The notes beneath the pieces are model-generated. The model searched no databases. It was given only the letters and a program-made list of their open reading frames with translations, and was not told the origin of the DNA. From the NCBI RefSeq assembly GCF_030551875.1, contig NZ_JAUOZU010000007.1, forward strand, positions 1-64,000: 64,000 nt of DNA. The letters run 5' to 3'. The stretch is from Fluviirhizobium alvei. GTDB lineage: Bacteria > Pseudomonadota > Alphaproteobacteria > Rhizobiales > Rhizobiaceae. Position numbers and translations under genes: made by a program. Within the stretch, counting starts at the first letter, position 1. Each line of letters opens with the position of its first letter. Below are positions 1-8,838 of the stretch, one piece after another.

Positions 1-74
1 ATCGTCCTCGCAAACGCGTTGCTCCGGAAAAATCAAAAATGGGAGCCAAGACACCCTTGATCAAAACGGATACT

Positions 75-413
75 CTAATGGTTCCTGCCGTCATATTTGA
101 CGATCTCGACGCTTTCGAGATCGAAATCCGGCAAACAGCGAAGATTGATGGCCGTCATCTGCCCCTCCGGCCCCTCGCCGAAGGGGGCCGTGCCACATGT
201 CGAGCAGAAATGATGGCGGATGACATGTTTGTTGAACGTATAGGTCGACAGGTTTTCGACCGGCGTCTTCAGCTTCAGTTTCTCACGCGGCACGAAGGCG
301 AGCAGCCCGCCTCTGCGGCGGCAGAGCGAACAATTGCAATCGATCGCCTGACGAAATTCGCCCTCGACCTCGAAAGCGATCCGTCCGCAATGGCAACTTC
401 CGTAATGTAGCAT
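75..413 (-). CDS. GFA family protein (glutathione-dependent formaldehyde-activating enzyme-like)
   Basis: Small cytoplasmic zinc protein of 112 residues, the usual size for the GFA/CENP-V-like fold. All seven family cysteines are visible: C7 and C9 (CHCG), C26, C28 and C31 (CNCSLC), and C70 and C73 (CSTC). In the founding member these bind zinc near the glutathione adduct; most relatives have no proven substrate, so any lyase role is a family-level guess. The ATG has only a weak purine stretch (GGGGCGA) upstream. The gene stands alone; the roughly 105 bases between it and the peptidase gene on its right, and the 74 bases to the window edge, hold nothing recognisable. A paralogue lies at 26264. 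Confidence 0.88.
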   Translation of the reverse strand: MLHYGSCHCGRIAFEVEGEFRQAIDCNCSLCRRRGGLLAFVPREKLKLKTPVENLSTYTFNKHVIRHHFCSTCGTAPFGEGPEGQMTAINLRCLPDFDLESVEIVKYDGRNH

Positions 414-520
414 GTCTTCGCCCCGTCGTTTTGTTCTCTATTTGTTCTTAAGGGGTAGCAAAACCGAAGTCAAGCCGGGAACGGGCCTTACGTAGTCGCA
501 AAGCCCGCATCCGGGGTGGC

Positions 521-1399
521 TCAGAGTTTCGAGAAATCGGCGAACTCGAAATGCATTCCGTCATATTTCGTCGGCGGCGTATAATGTCCGCCCCAGCCGA
601 ACCCGATCCGGTTGGCGGCTGGCACCAGCAATCGCACCGATCCTTTGGAGAGCGCATCCGGTGGCGGCGGAGCGGTCACCCGCGGGTTCCAGGCGACGTT
701 GATATCGAAGGCAGATCCGAAGGCATGGTTGCTTAGAGAGCCGACACTGGCACTCGACTGAAGCCCGTGACCTGCCGCAGGAAGCGTCGTTCCTCGCACA
801 TAGCGGGCCACGAAGGCGCCGGCATAACCGAGGAGCAGATGCAGGAGATCCTCCTGCTCCCAGGCCTCGAAAAGTTCCTTCACCTTCGGCGCCACCAGCC
901 TGTGGCAGCGAAAGCGGCCGGTATAGCCCGGAACATGGGCCAGTTGCGGGATCTGGATATCGATGATGTTGGCCGCCACCCAGTCTTTTGCGCCACCACC
1001 CGATGCTCCCTTGATGACGATGCTTTCGTGATCGGGGCGGTTCTTTTCCGGCAAAAGAATGAAATCGAATGCGCCGAAGGCGGCATTGCGGCTCGCATTG
1101 CTGGGCGGCGGAAAGGCGGGTTTCGGTGGCCAACTCGCGCCGGCCGCCGCCGCGTAGTAGGCCGGCGTCAGGTCACGATAGCCAAGCGCCACAGCTTCAT
1201 CATGCGTCTTCTGGTCGAGTTTGCCGGTCGTCGTGATGCCGACCTTGACCTGGAAGAACTTGGTTGCCTGTTCGGTCTTGAGGCCGAAATCGGCGTCGAT
1301 CGCGCCGACCTGGCTGATCCCTTGCTTCAGCAGAAAGTACTGCCATCGCTGAACCTCGGCCGGAATGTTTTTCGCACCACGCGCAAGCAGAATAGCCAT
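521..1399 (-). CDS. Peptidoglycan-binding M15 family D,D- or L,D-peptidase (VanY/endolysin-like)
   Basis: Predicted peptidoglycan peptidase of about 292 residues. An N-terminal peptidoglycan-binding domain (about residues 10-75) is followed by a proline-rich linker and a C-terminal M15 zinc peptidase domain carrying SNHAFGSAFD (the SxHxxGxAxD zinc motif, near residue 230) and DGMHFEF (third ligand, near residue 283). Neither a signal peptide nor a membrane segment is visible, as in phage endolysins. The start is the second codon of a GTG-ATG pair: AGGAGG sits 5 bases before the ATG and overlaps the stop of the upstream muramidase gene, so the two are probably translationally coupled. Family knowledge says M15 enzymes cut stem peptides; which bond is cut here is unknown. 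Confidence 0.85.
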   Translation of the reverse strand: MAILLARGAKNIPAEVQRWQYFLLKQGISQVGAIDADFGLKTEQATKFFQVKVGITTTGKLDQKTHDEAVALGYRDLTPAYYAAAAGASWPPKPAFPPPSNASRNAAFGAFDFILLPEKNRPDHESIVIKGASGGGAKDWVAANIIDIQIPQLAHVPGYTGRFRCHRLVAPKVKELFEAWEQEDLLHLLLGYAGAFVARYVRGTTLPAAGHGLQSSASVGSLSNHAFGSAFDINVAWNPRVTAPPPPDALSKGSVRLLVPAANRIGFGWGGHYTPPTKYDGMHFEFADFSKL

Positions 1400-1409
1400 C
1401 ACGTCCTCC

Positions 1410-2192
1410 TCAGTTGGGAAAGGCTTCCTGGGTCAATTGCCGGATATTTTCGTCGGAAAGCTTGCCGTCGACAGGAAGGCCGCGCGCCTTCTCCCAGGCC
1501 ATCAGCGCCTTCTGCGATCCCATGCCGAACACGCCATCGACACCACCCGGATTGAACCCGAGATAGAGCAAGGCAGCCTGGCAGCGCCTGACCATCAGGT
1601 TCGGGGTCGGATGCACCGAATAGAGGTTGAAGGCCTTGGCGAGTTTGGTGTCGTACTGGTTTTTCTTGTAGCCCGAGCCATTGTAGCGCAGCGCAAATTC
1701 TGCCCACTGCTGGGTCTGGAGATATTTCGCAAGACCATGGCCGGCAATGAAGGCAACCATGCCGGCAACCTGCGCATCTTCGTCGTCGGCCATCTTGGCG
1801 ACCATCGTCTCGACATCCGCAAAGCCGGCGCTGGCGGCATTATAGCCCATCACCTGCCCGAGCCCCCAGGAGGCGCTGTTGAGCGCGGCAACCCGATCGA
1901 GACTGCAGGCATCCTTTAGCCGGGCATATTGGTTGGCGCCGCCGGCCCCATAGCCACCCGCCACCGGATTGCTGATATGCGGATGGGTCTTGGAATAGGC
2001 GCCATGCGTCTGTTTATGGAAGACGTGACGTTCGTAGAGAATGAGCGGACGCCGGTCGCTGAGAAACCCGAAGCCGCGGGTTTCGACCGCCATAACCGCC
2101 CAGAAGGCAGCAGGTTCGATTTTAAGAAGAGAGATTCCGTGCTCGACGGCTTCCGATGAAAGCGTCCGCCCCTTGCCTGCGAATTCAACCAT
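1410..2192 (-). CDS. N-acetylmuramidase (DUF3380 type) with C-terminal peptidoglycan-binding domain
   Basis: Predicted glycan-strand hydrolase of 260 residues. The first ~185 residues match the N-acetylmuramidase/DUF3380 fold found in Gram-negative phage endolysins: AVETRGFGF carries the likely catalytic Glu (near residue 37), followed by RPLILYERHVF, a G-rich stretch and ASWGLGQVMG. A peptidoglycan-binding domain fills residues ~200-255 (VDGVFGMGSQKAL). There is no signal peptide. It is the first gene of a two-gene unit with the M15 peptidase seven bases downstream, so one transcript would supply both a glycan and a peptide hydrolase. No holin, spanin or phage structural gene is nearby. The GGGAGG ribosome-binding site lies within a perfect inverted repeat (2193-2218). 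Confidence 0.85.
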   Translation of the reverse strand: MVEFAGKGRTLSSEAVEHGISLLKIEPAAFWAVMAVETRGFGFLSDRRPLILYERHVFHKQTHGAYSKTHPHISNPVAGGYGAGGANQYARLKDACSLDRVAALNSASWGLGQVMGYNAASAGFADVETMVAKMADDEDAQVAGMVAFIAGHGLAKYLQTQQWAEFALRYNGSGYKKNQYDTKLAKAFNLYSVHPTPNLMVRRCQAALLYLGFNPGGVDGVFGMGSQKALMAWEKARGLPVDGKLSDENIRQLTQEAFPN

Positions 2193-2218
2193 ATCAAGCC
2201 CTCCCGTGAGGGCTTGAT
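2193..2218. promoter_or_regulatory. Perfect 11-bp inverted repeat covering the muramidase ribosome-binding site
   Basis: Arms ATCAAGCCCTC (2193-2203) and GAGGGCTTGAT (2208-2218) are exact reverse complements with a 4-base loop. On the minus strand the purine-rich GGGAGGG that should bind the ribosome is in the stem and loop, and the hairpin ends on the base next to the muramidase ATG. It could block translation, or serve as a U-tract-less terminator of the upstream tdh gene; the sequence does not decide between these. Confidence 0.6.
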
Positions 2219-2284
2219 TAGAGCATCAATATTTAAAGTTGCAACCAACCAATATTCTATCTTAAAATGCAGAGAGTTGCAGCC

Positions 2285-3322
2285 TCACGGCCAGTCCATC
2301 ACCACCTTGCCGGAATTGCCCGAACGCATGGCTTCGAACCCGTCGCGGAATTCCTCGATCGGGATCCGGTGGGTGATAACCTGCGAAAGGTCGAGCCCGC
2401 CCTGGACGAAGGCGATCATCTTGTACCAGGTCTCGAACATTTCGCGGCCATAGATGCCCTTGAGCGTCAGCATCTTGAAGATCACCTTGTTCCAGTCGAT
2501 CCCGAACCCTTCCGGCGCAATGCCGAGAATGGCGATCTTGCCGCCATTGTTCATCGTCTCGATCATCGACCGGAAGGCCGGCGGAGCACCGGACATTTCG
2601 AGACCGACGTCGAACCCTTCGGTCATGCCGATTTCCGACATGACTTCGCGAAGATCCTGGCTTGAGGCATCCACGACATGATCGATCCCGCAAAGGCGCG
2701 CCAGATCAAGCCGGACCGGATTGATATCGGTGATCACGACCTTGCGGGCGCCAGCCCGCCGCGCCACCATTGCCCCCATAATGCCTATCGGCCCGGCACC
2801 GGTCACCAGCACATCCTCTCCCACCAGATCAAAGGAAAGCGCAGTATGGACCGCATTGCCGAACGGGTCGAAGATCGCCGCCACTTCGTCGGGAACATCA
2901 TCCGGGATCGGCACCACATTATGCTCGGGCATGCAGACAAATTCCCCGAACGAGCCCGGTCGGTTGACCCCGACGCCCAACGTGTTGCGGCAGAGATGGC
3001 CGCGGCCGGCCCGGCAGTTGCGGCATTTGCCGCAGACGATATGGCCTTCGCCGGCCACCCGCTCGCCAACGTGATACTTGGTCACCGCCGATCCGACCTC
3101 GGCAATCTCACCGACAAATTCATGGCCGACGACCATCGGCACCGGAATGGTCTTCTGCGCCCACTGGTCCCAGTTCCAGATATGGACGTCGGTGCCGCAG
3201 ATAGCCGATTTCCGCACCCTGATCAGCACATCGTTGGGCCCCGGCTCCGGCACCGGCACATGTTCCATCCAGAGACCGACTTCCGGCTTGGCTTTTACGA
3301 GCGCCCGCATCATGTTGGACAT
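2285..3322 (-). CDS. tdh: L-threonine 3-dehydrogenase
   Basis: Oxidises L-threonine to 2-amino-3-ketobutyrate with NAD+, the first step of threonine breakdown to glycine and acetyl-CoA. The 345-residue zinc-dependent medium-chain dehydrogenase has the normal length. Visible landmarks are CGTDVHIW (catalytic zinc Cys), VGHEFVG, the four-cysteine structural zinc loop ([15 protein letters not shown]) and the Rossmann motif GAGPIG near residue 175. A good AAGGAAG precedes the ATG. It is the second gene of a kbl-tdh pair: the partner enzyme that consumes its unstable product lies 72 bases upstream, with a short G/C-rich inverted repeat (GGGGAC/GTCCCC around 3376-3394) in the gap. Confidence 0.95.
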   Translation of the reverse strand: MSNMMRALVKAKPEVGLWMEHVPVPEPGPNDVLIRVRKSAICGTDVHIWNWDQWAQKTIPVPMVVGHEFVGEIAEVGSAVTKYHVGERVAGEGHIVCGKCRNCRAGRGHLCRNTLGVGVNRPGSFGEFVCMPEHNVVPIPDDVPDEVAAIFDPFGNAVHTALSFDLVGEDVLVTGAGPIGIMGAMVARRAGARKVVITDINPVRLDLARLCGIDHVVDASSQDLREVMSEIGMTEGFDVGLEMSGAPPAFRSMIETMNNGGKIAILGIAPEGFGIDWNKVIFKMLTLKGIYGREMFETWYKMIAFVQGGLDLSQVITHRIPIEEFRDGFEAMRSGNSGKVVMDWP

Positions 3323-3394
3323 GCGTATCTTCCTTCTCGATGACGTTATCAGGGGCGTTTACCCCTCCCCCTTGTGGGGACTGGAAATGTCCCC

Positions 3395-4582
3395 TCAGAT
3401 CACTCCCAGTTCTCTTCCCACCTCGGCGAAAACCGAGATTGCCTTTTCGACATCCGCGGTCGAATGGGCCGCCGACATCTGCGTGCGGATGCGCGCCTGT
3501 CCCTTCGGCACCACCGGAAAGGAGAAGCCGATCACATAGACACCCTTTTCCAGCATGCGCGCCGCCATATCCTGCGCCAGCTGCGCATCCCCCAGCATCA
3601 CCGGAATGATCGGATGCCCCTCGCCTGCCAGCGTGAAACCGAGCTTCGTCATCTCGCGCCGGAAGAGGTCTGCATTGGCAAAAAGCCGCGCGCGCAAATG
3701 ATCGCCCTGATCGATCAAGTCGAAGACCTTGAGCGAGGCAGCGGCAATCACCGGCGCCAGCGTGTTGGAAAAGAGATAGGGCCGCGAACGCTGGCGTAGC
3801 CAGTCCACCATCTCGGCCTTGCCAGCAGTATAGCCGCCGGATGCCCCACCGAGCGCCTTGCCGAGCGTGCCGGTGATGATATCCACCCTTCCTTCGACGC
3901 CGCAATATTCTGCCGAGCCGCGACCATGCCGGCCGACAAACCCGACCGCATGGCTGTCGTCGACCATCACCATGGCACCGTATTTTTCGGCAAGATCACA
4001 GACACCACCGAGATTTGCGATGATGCCGTCCATCGAAAAGACGCCGTCGGTGGCAATCAGCTTGAAACGGCTGCCCTCGGCTTTCTTCAGCTCTTCCTCG
4101 AGCGACGCCATGTCATTGTTGGCATAGCGGAAGCGCCTGGCCTTGGAGAGACGCACGCCATCGATGATCGAGGCGTGGTTGAGCGCATCCGAGATGATCG
4201 CATCCTCCTCACCAAGCAGCGTTTCGAACAGACCGCCATTGGCATCGAAGCAGGAGGAATAGAGGATCGTGTCCTCCATCCCCAGGAAGCTCGAAATGCG
4301 CGCTTCAAGCTGCTTGTGTTCCTCCTGCGTGCCGCAGATGAACCGCACCGAGGCCATGCCATAGCCGTAGCGATCGAGCGCCTGCTTGGCAGACTCGGCA
4401 ATCTCGCCATTGTCGGCAAGGCCGAGATAATTGTTGGCGCAGAAATTGAGCACATGCGCCCCGCCCTGAACGTCAATGGCGCCCGACTGTTTGGAGGTGA
4501 TCACCCGCTCGGACTTGTAAAGTCCGGCCGTCTTCAACAGTTCGAGTTCTGTCCTGAGATGGGTAAGAAAAGCGTCGGTCAT
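3395..4582 (-). CDS. kbl: Glycine C-acetyltransferase (2-amino-3-ketobutyrate CoA ligase)
   Basis: PLP-dependent alpha-oxoamine synthase of 395 residues that cleaves 2-amino-3-ketobutyrate with CoA to glycine and acetyl-CoA. The start [17 protein letters not shown], the NNYLG motif, the DDSHAVGF stretch (Asp that binds the PLP ring nitrogen) and TLGKALGG with the Schiff-base lysine are all typical of Kbl. It heads the kbl-tdh operon, so both enzymes of threonine-to-glycine conversion are made together. The 219 bases upstream (4583-4801) should contain the promoter; I could not pick a convincing -35/-10 pair there. Confidence 0.95.
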   Translation of the reverse strand: MTDAFLTHLRTELELLKTAGLYKSERVITSKQSGAIDVQGGAHVLNFCANNYLGLADNGEIAESAKQALDRYGYGMASVRFICGTQEEHKQLEARISSFLGMEDTILYSSCFDANGGLFETLLGEEDAIISDALNHASIIDGVRLSKARRFRYANNDMASLEEELKKAEGSRFKLIATDGVFSMDGIIANLGGVCDLAEKYGAMVMVDDSHAVGFVGRHGRGSAEYCGVEGRVDIITGTLGKALGGASGGYTAGKAEMVDWLRQRSRPYLFSNTLAPVIAAASLKVFDLIDQGDHLRARLFANADLFRREMTKLGFTLAGEGHPIIPVMLGDAQLAQDMAARMLEKGVYVIGFSFPVVPKGQARIRTQMSAAHSTADVEKAISVFAEVGRELGVI

Positions 4583-4801
4583 CGCAGGCTGTGTCTCCTG
4601 ACTGTGAGAACTGGAACATCCGGGACCTTATAACAGAACCAAGCCCGCATGACTTTCCAAAAGCACGCCAGAACAATGCCGCTTTGAGACTATCGGCTTG
4701 CCAAAGCTCGACACAACCCTGTCTGATGCTCCGCCGATCCGGCGCTCCTCATACGCATTTCGACCTGCTTCCGAAATGACATCGATTTTCTGATGCGTCG
4801 A

Positions 4802-5587
4802 TTATTGCGTCGTTCCGCTTCGTCGAACCCGCGACCGGAACCCGGAAGGCGTTTCGCCGGCATGCTGCCGAAAGCTGCTGTTGAACGCGCTGAGACTGGA
4901 ATAGCCAACACCGAGCGCGATTGAAACAACCTGCTCGTCCGACTGCGCGAGCTGTTCCATTGCACGGATCATCCGAAGACGTCGGCGCAATTCGCTCCAG
5001 TTCATTCCGGTCTCTGCTGCCAGGCGTCGTGAAAAAGTCTTTGGCGTCAGAGCCGCAGCGGCAGCCACCACCTCGACGCCCAGATCTGCCGCCAGGTCCC
5101 GCTCGGCAAGATCGATCGCCTTGCGAAGCGGACCAGCGTCGATGGCAGGCAACCACATCGCACTTTCCCGTTCGGCAAGTTCCCGACATATGAACGCTGT
5201 AGCGGAAAAGCAGGCCACAGCATCGGCATCGAGCGATCCTGCCGACCGGCCCCAGCGACCGCAATGGAGGATCATTTCACGTGCAAGAGGCGTGACCGCA
5301 AAGACCTTGGTCTCTGTCGGCGGCCGGACCAGGAAATTGCGCTCGAACAGGATCGAGCAGGTCGAGACTGGCGCACGGATCTCGACCTCGACCTGAAGAC
5401 CGGCTGGTATCCAGGCCGCCATCGAGGGCGGCAGAAACCATTGACGATCCGACAGGCCGACGCGCATCAGGCCTTGCGCGCAATAAACAAGATAATGGCG
5501 ATCGAACTGAACAGTCCCGGACGCTTCCGGCCCGAGCGACGCCCGGAAACTGTAAGCATCGGGATCGGCATTCGCGGGTCCGCTCAT
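4802..5587 (-). CDS. AraC family transcriptional regulator
   Basis: DNA-binding regulator of 261 residues with an N-terminal cupin-like ligand-sensing half (about 20-120; YLVYCAQGLMRVGL, PPSMAAWIPAG) and a C-terminal double helix-turn-helix (about 165-255). The second helix-turn-helix carries the family signature VSIALGVGYSSLSAFNSSF followed by GETPSGFR. The stop of the ABM monooxygenase gene overlaps the start of this gene by four bases (ATGA), so they are co-translated, and the regulator probably controls that operon or the oxidoreductase genes just upstream. The ligand is unknown. Confidence 0.9.
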   Translation of the reverse strand: MSGPANADPDAYSFRASLGPEASGTVQFDRHYLVYCAQGLMRVGLSDRQWFLPPSMAAWIPAGLQVEVEIRAPVSTCSILFERNFLVRPPTETKVFAVTPLAREMILHCGRWGRSAGSLDADAVACFSATAFICRELAERESAMWLPAIDAGPLRKAIDLAERDLAADLGVEVVAAAAALTPKTFSRRLAAETGMNWSELRRRLRMIRAMEQLAQSDEQVVSIALGVGYSSLSAFNSSFRQHAGETPSGFRSRVRRSGTTQ

Positions 5588-5889
5588 CCATTCACTTTCG
5601 ATACTCGAGCGACAACATCATAGGTTAGCGAACTCGGAGGCGCAATCATCAGCGGCTTGAGGCTCGCATTGAGAGCGGCAAACTCGGCACTTGCCCGATA
5701 GGCATCAAAATCCGCAGAGCATTCCCATGTCTGGAAAACCAGCACCGCGCCGGAATTGTCGAGATAGCGCTGATATGACAAGCATCCTTGTCTGGCACGG
5801 ATCTGGCGCGCGTGTGCATCGATGCATGTTTTGACTTCGCCGAGATCTCCGATCGCGACATCAAAGCTGACCACCTGCAATTGTGTCAT
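5584..5889 (-). CDS. Antibiotic biosynthesis monooxygenase (ABM) domain protein
   Basis: Small ferredoxin-like dimeric alpha/beta-barrel protein, 101 residues from the start chosen here (MTQLQVVSF). The pattern of QGCLSYQRYLD, LVFQTWECSADFDAY and the C-terminal FAALNASLK is typical of ABM/quinol monooxygenases of the YgiN kind. An in-frame codon 16 residues earlier is possible, but GGGATGG lies at the right distance only from the start used. It overlaps the AraC gene by ATGA and follows the DadA-like gene by 128 bases on the same strand, where a CCGGACG/CGTCCGG hairpin (6007-6028) spans the end of that gene. The substrate cannot be told from sequence. Confidence 0.8.
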   Translation of the reverse strand: MTQLQVVSFDVAIGDLGEVKTCIDAHARQIRARQGCLSYQRYLDNSGAVLVFQTWECSADFDAYRASAEFAALNASLKPLMIAPPSSLTYDVVARVSKVNG

Positions 5890-6017
5890 TGTACCATCCC
5901 TTTTGTGAGCGCATGCGCCCGATTGCAATCGGTGCAATTTGCTCTGGAAATGGCGCAGCCGCTTCTATGCAACCGGACAAATTCTAGCGCGAAACGGACA
6001 ATGGTACCGGACGTGCG

Positions 6018-7253
6018 CTATCGTCCGGGCCGGAACGGAGCCGGATCGACCGGCGGCTTTTCACCCAGAATCATCGCCGTCAGTAATTCTGCCGAAGCCG
6101 GACCAAGGGTGAAACCCTGATGGCCATGACCGAAATTGGCCCACAGCCCCTTCTGGCCGCCAACCGGACCGATGACCGGCAACATATCCGGCATGCAGGG
6201 GCGCGTGCCCGACCAGGGTTCCTGCTCAACCCGATTGCCGAGCGACAGGAGCTCGTTGGCGGATGCTTCCGCCCGCTCGAGCTGGCGATAGACCGGCGCC
6301 TGGCCCGGCCGGGCCAGATGCGCACCCGTCGTGATGCGGGTGCCGGCCCGCATCGGCGCCATCACGTAACCGCGATCGGAATCCATCAGCGTCATGTTGA
6401 GCGCCACCGGCGAAGAATAATGAGCGTGATAGCCACGCTTGAGCACCATCGGAAAACGGGCGCCGAAGCGCTCGAGCAGGCCACGCGACCAGACGCCGAG
6501 CGCAACGACCACATGTTCTGCCTCAACAGTACCCGCACGCGTCCTCACCGACCAGCCCTTGCCCGACGGCAACGCCTTCAGGCTCTCGGCATCGCCGATC
6601 AGGAACTGGCCACCCTCGCGCTCGAAAAGCTCGGCATAGGCGGTGACCAGCGCGCCGGGATCGGCCGCCGTCCATGGTTCCAGCCAGTGGATCGTGCCAA
6701 GACCGGCATTCGTGAGCGCCGGCTCTTCCTTGCGCGTTTCAGCCGGATCCAGTGCCCGGAATCGGGTTCCGAACTCGCGCTCGATATCCTTGGCGCGTGC
6801 CAGAGCCTCATCGAACTTGGCGCCATCGCGATAGAGCGTCCGGTAGCCCGATCGCTGGATGAGATTGTCGGCGCCGGCGCGCCTGATAATCGGTTCGTGG
6901 GTTCCGGCCGCCCGCGCGATCAGCGTCGCATAATGACGGGCGATCTCGCGATGACGGCCGCTTTCGGAATACCACCAGTATCGGAGCAGGGAACTGACAT
7001 GCAGCGGCAGCTCGCGGAAGGCATAATAGACATCGTTCGAGCGGAAAGTGGCAATGTCGAACAGGTCGCGGATGCCGCGCGGCATTGCATAGGGTTCCAC
7101 CGATTCCGACTGGATGATGCCGGCATTGCCGAAGCTGGTCTCCTGCCCCGGCGGCTTGCGGTCAATGAGCGTGACGTTCCATCCCCTGTCGCGCAATGAA
7201 AGGGCGGCACTCACGCCGACCATGCCCGCACCGAGTACGATTGCCTCGCTCAT
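6018..7253 (-). CDS. DadA-like FAD-dependent D-amino acid dehydrogenase
   Basis: Predicted FAD oxidoreductase of 411 residues in the DAO/DadA family, which oxidatively deaminates D-amino acids or other secondary amines and passes electrons to the membrane. Evidence: an N-terminal dinucleotide-binding motif (VLGAGMVGVSAALSL), the DadA-type GQETSFGNAGI segment after the flavin-binding strand, and the C-terminal GHGHQGFTLGPAS motif that closes over FAD. Start ATG follows GAGGATAGG directly. It lies 96 bases downstream of another FAD oxidoreductase and upstream of the ABM/AraC pair, suggesting one catabolic unit. Substrate specificity is not decidable; relatives act on D-amino acids, hydroxyproline or opines. 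Confidence 0.85.
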   Translation of the reverse strand: MSEAIVLGAGMVGVSAALSLRDRGWNVTLIDRKPPGQETSFGNAGIIQSESVEPYAMPRGIRDLFDIATFRSNDVYYAFRELPLHVSSLLRYWWYSESGRHREIARHYATLIARAAGTHEPIIRRAGADNLIQRSGYRTLYRDGAKFDEALARAKDIEREFGTRFRALDPAETRKEEPALTNAGLGTIHWLEPWTAADPGALVTAYAELFEREGGQFLIGDAESLKALPSGKGWSVRTRAGTVEAEHVVVALGVWSRGLLERFGARFPMVLKRGYHAHYSSPVALNMTLMDSDRGYVMAPMRAGTRITTGAHLARPGQAPVYRQLERAEASANELLSLGNRVEQEPWSGTRPCMPDMLPVIGPVGGQKGLWANFGHGHQGFTLGPASAELLTAMILGEKPPVDPAPFRPGR

Positions 7254-7349
7254 CCTATCCTCGCATTCACATTCAATCGCCTGTTCGTCAGGCTCGTACT
7301 CTAACCTTACGTCATCCCATAAGCCAAAGACAGCAGAGGCAGAAGAAAT

Positions 7350-8723
7350 TCAGTGAATCCGCACGCCCTGACGCCGCAGTTCCACCTGGACTGCGGCGAT
7401 ATCGACCGCACTGACATCGCGACCGGTGCGAACGGCGATGGCTGCAGCCACGCCGGCCCCCTGCCCGGCAACGGCACAGCAGGCCATGTTGCGGGTGGCA
7501 GCATGTGCGATCCGGTCACCGCCGATGGCGCGCCCAGCCACCAGAAGATTGCGCACACCCTTCGGCAGCATGGAGCGGTAGGGAATATGCATGTAGCGAC
7601 CGGTCGTCGGCAGGATCAGGACGCCATAACCATCGATGAATTCCGGATAGATGCCGATCGAATCCTCAAACCGCGCCTCGTTGCGCACATCGCCTTCGGT
7701 CATGTTGTAGACGGCATCGATCTTGCGCGTATCGCGGATGCCGATCGTCATGCCGAAATTGCGCAGCCGGGCCGCCTCGCAACCAGGCGTATATCGCTTG
7801 AGCGCCTCGATCGCCAGCATCGCCTGCCGGCGGCCTTCGATTTCGAAACGGGTCATGCTGTCGGGGTCGGTGCCATCGCAGCCGGCCAGATGCACGAGGT
7901 TCATATAGGTCAGTTCACCGGTATCGTGCAGCGCCCCCCAGGTGCCGGCAATCGTGTTGAGATGGGCGGGAATGATGCCGTCGCGAATGGCCTGCGCGAA
8001 GGGTTTGCCGAGGAAGGGCGAGAACATCTTGTCCTCCTTGCCCGAGGTCTCGATCTGCCATTCACCGGTCGACCAGTCGCCGTAGGTCTGCGGATCGGAG
8101 CGGACCCCTTCCATGAACGCCTTCTTGTCGACACCGGCAAGGTGGAACATCACGCTGGCCGCCTGCATCTGCTCGACCGGCGTCTTGATGGTTGTGGCCC
8201 CCACCCGTTCGGCAATGTCGGCATCGCCTGTGGCGTCGATCACGACAGTGGCCAGGATCGCCTCGCGACCGGCCTTGGATTCGGTGATGATGCCGACGAT
8301 CCGGTCATCTTCCATGATCGGGGCGACGAACTGCCGATGCAGCATCGGGTGAATATCGGCCTCTTCGACCAGCCGGTCGGCGACCAGTTTGAACCCTTCG
8401 GAATCGAGTTCATAGGAGAGCGACTGGCTTTCGGGCACGGCAGCCCCCATGGCCTTGGCGCGTTCTTCGAATTCCCAGCCGATGCCGCCGGCTTCAATCG
8501 TCTTCTCGTGGCGATACCAGGCAAAACCCTCGACGCCGACAACGGTGATATTGCCACCGAAACAGCCGAACCGCTCGACAAGCGCAACACTTGCACCGGC
8601 ACGCGCTGCCGCAAGGGCTGCGGCCAAACCACCCGGGCCTGAGCCGACCACCAGCACATCCGTCGTGTGAATGACTTCGACCCGGCGGGCGGGTTCGGTG
8701 ATGAAAGTGCGGTTGACGGTCAT
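7350..8723 (-). CDS. FAD-dependent oxidoreductase (FAD_oxidored family)
   Basis: Flavoprotein of about 457 residues. The N-terminus has a classic Rossmann motif (VVGSGPGGLAAALAAARAG) and the C-terminus the second FAD contact (LLVAGRAIGGDRIAHAATR), which together place it in the FAD_oxidored/succinate dehydrogenase-like family rather than the DadA family. A start at the later ATG (MTVNRTF) is preferred because GGGAG lies seven bases before it; the earlier in-frame ATG has no such site. It is first in a same-strand series with the DadA-like gene, ABM protein and AraC regulator. It lies only about 115 bases downstream of dnaG, where rhizobia normally have rpoD. Function is otherwise unknown. Confidence 0.8.
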   Translation of the reverse strand: MTVNRTFITEPARRVEVIHTTDVLVVGSGPGGLAAALAAARAGASVALVERFGCFGGNITVVGVEGFAWYRHEKTIEAGGIGWEFEERAKAMGAAVPESQSLSYELDSEGFKLVADRLVEEADIHPMLHRQFVAPIMEDDRIVGIITESKAGREAILATVVIDATGDADIAERVGATTIKTPVEQMQAASVMFHLAGVDKKAFMEGVRSDPQTYGDWSTGEWQIETSGKEDKMFSPFLGKPFAQAIRDGIIPAHLNTIAGTWGALHDTGELTYMNLVHLAGCDGTDPDSMTRFEIEGRRQAMLAIEALKRYTPGCEAARLRNFGMTIGIRDTRKIDAVYNMTEGDVRNEARFEDSIGIYPEFIDGYGVLILPTTGRYMHIPYRSMLPKGVRNLLVAGRAIGGDRIAHAATRNMACCAVAGQGAGVAAAIAVRTGRDVSAVDIAAVQVELRRQGVRIH

Positions 8724-8838
8724 GAAAAGCTCCCAGGTTTCCACAAGCCTATCCCAGGCGGAAGATGTACGCCAACGCTGGCAACGACGAGACGCTGGCT
8801 TGATCGCGGCGCATCGACGCTCGGTATTGTCGTGACAC

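Noticed and set aside
521-2192. Prophage remnant
   Set aside because: Only the two lytic enzymes are phage-like; no integrase, structural, holin or att-like sequence is visible on either side.
6007-6028. CCGGACG/CGTCCGG hairpin as terminator of the DadA-like gene
   Set aside because: It overlaps the last codons of the gene and has no U-tract on either strand.
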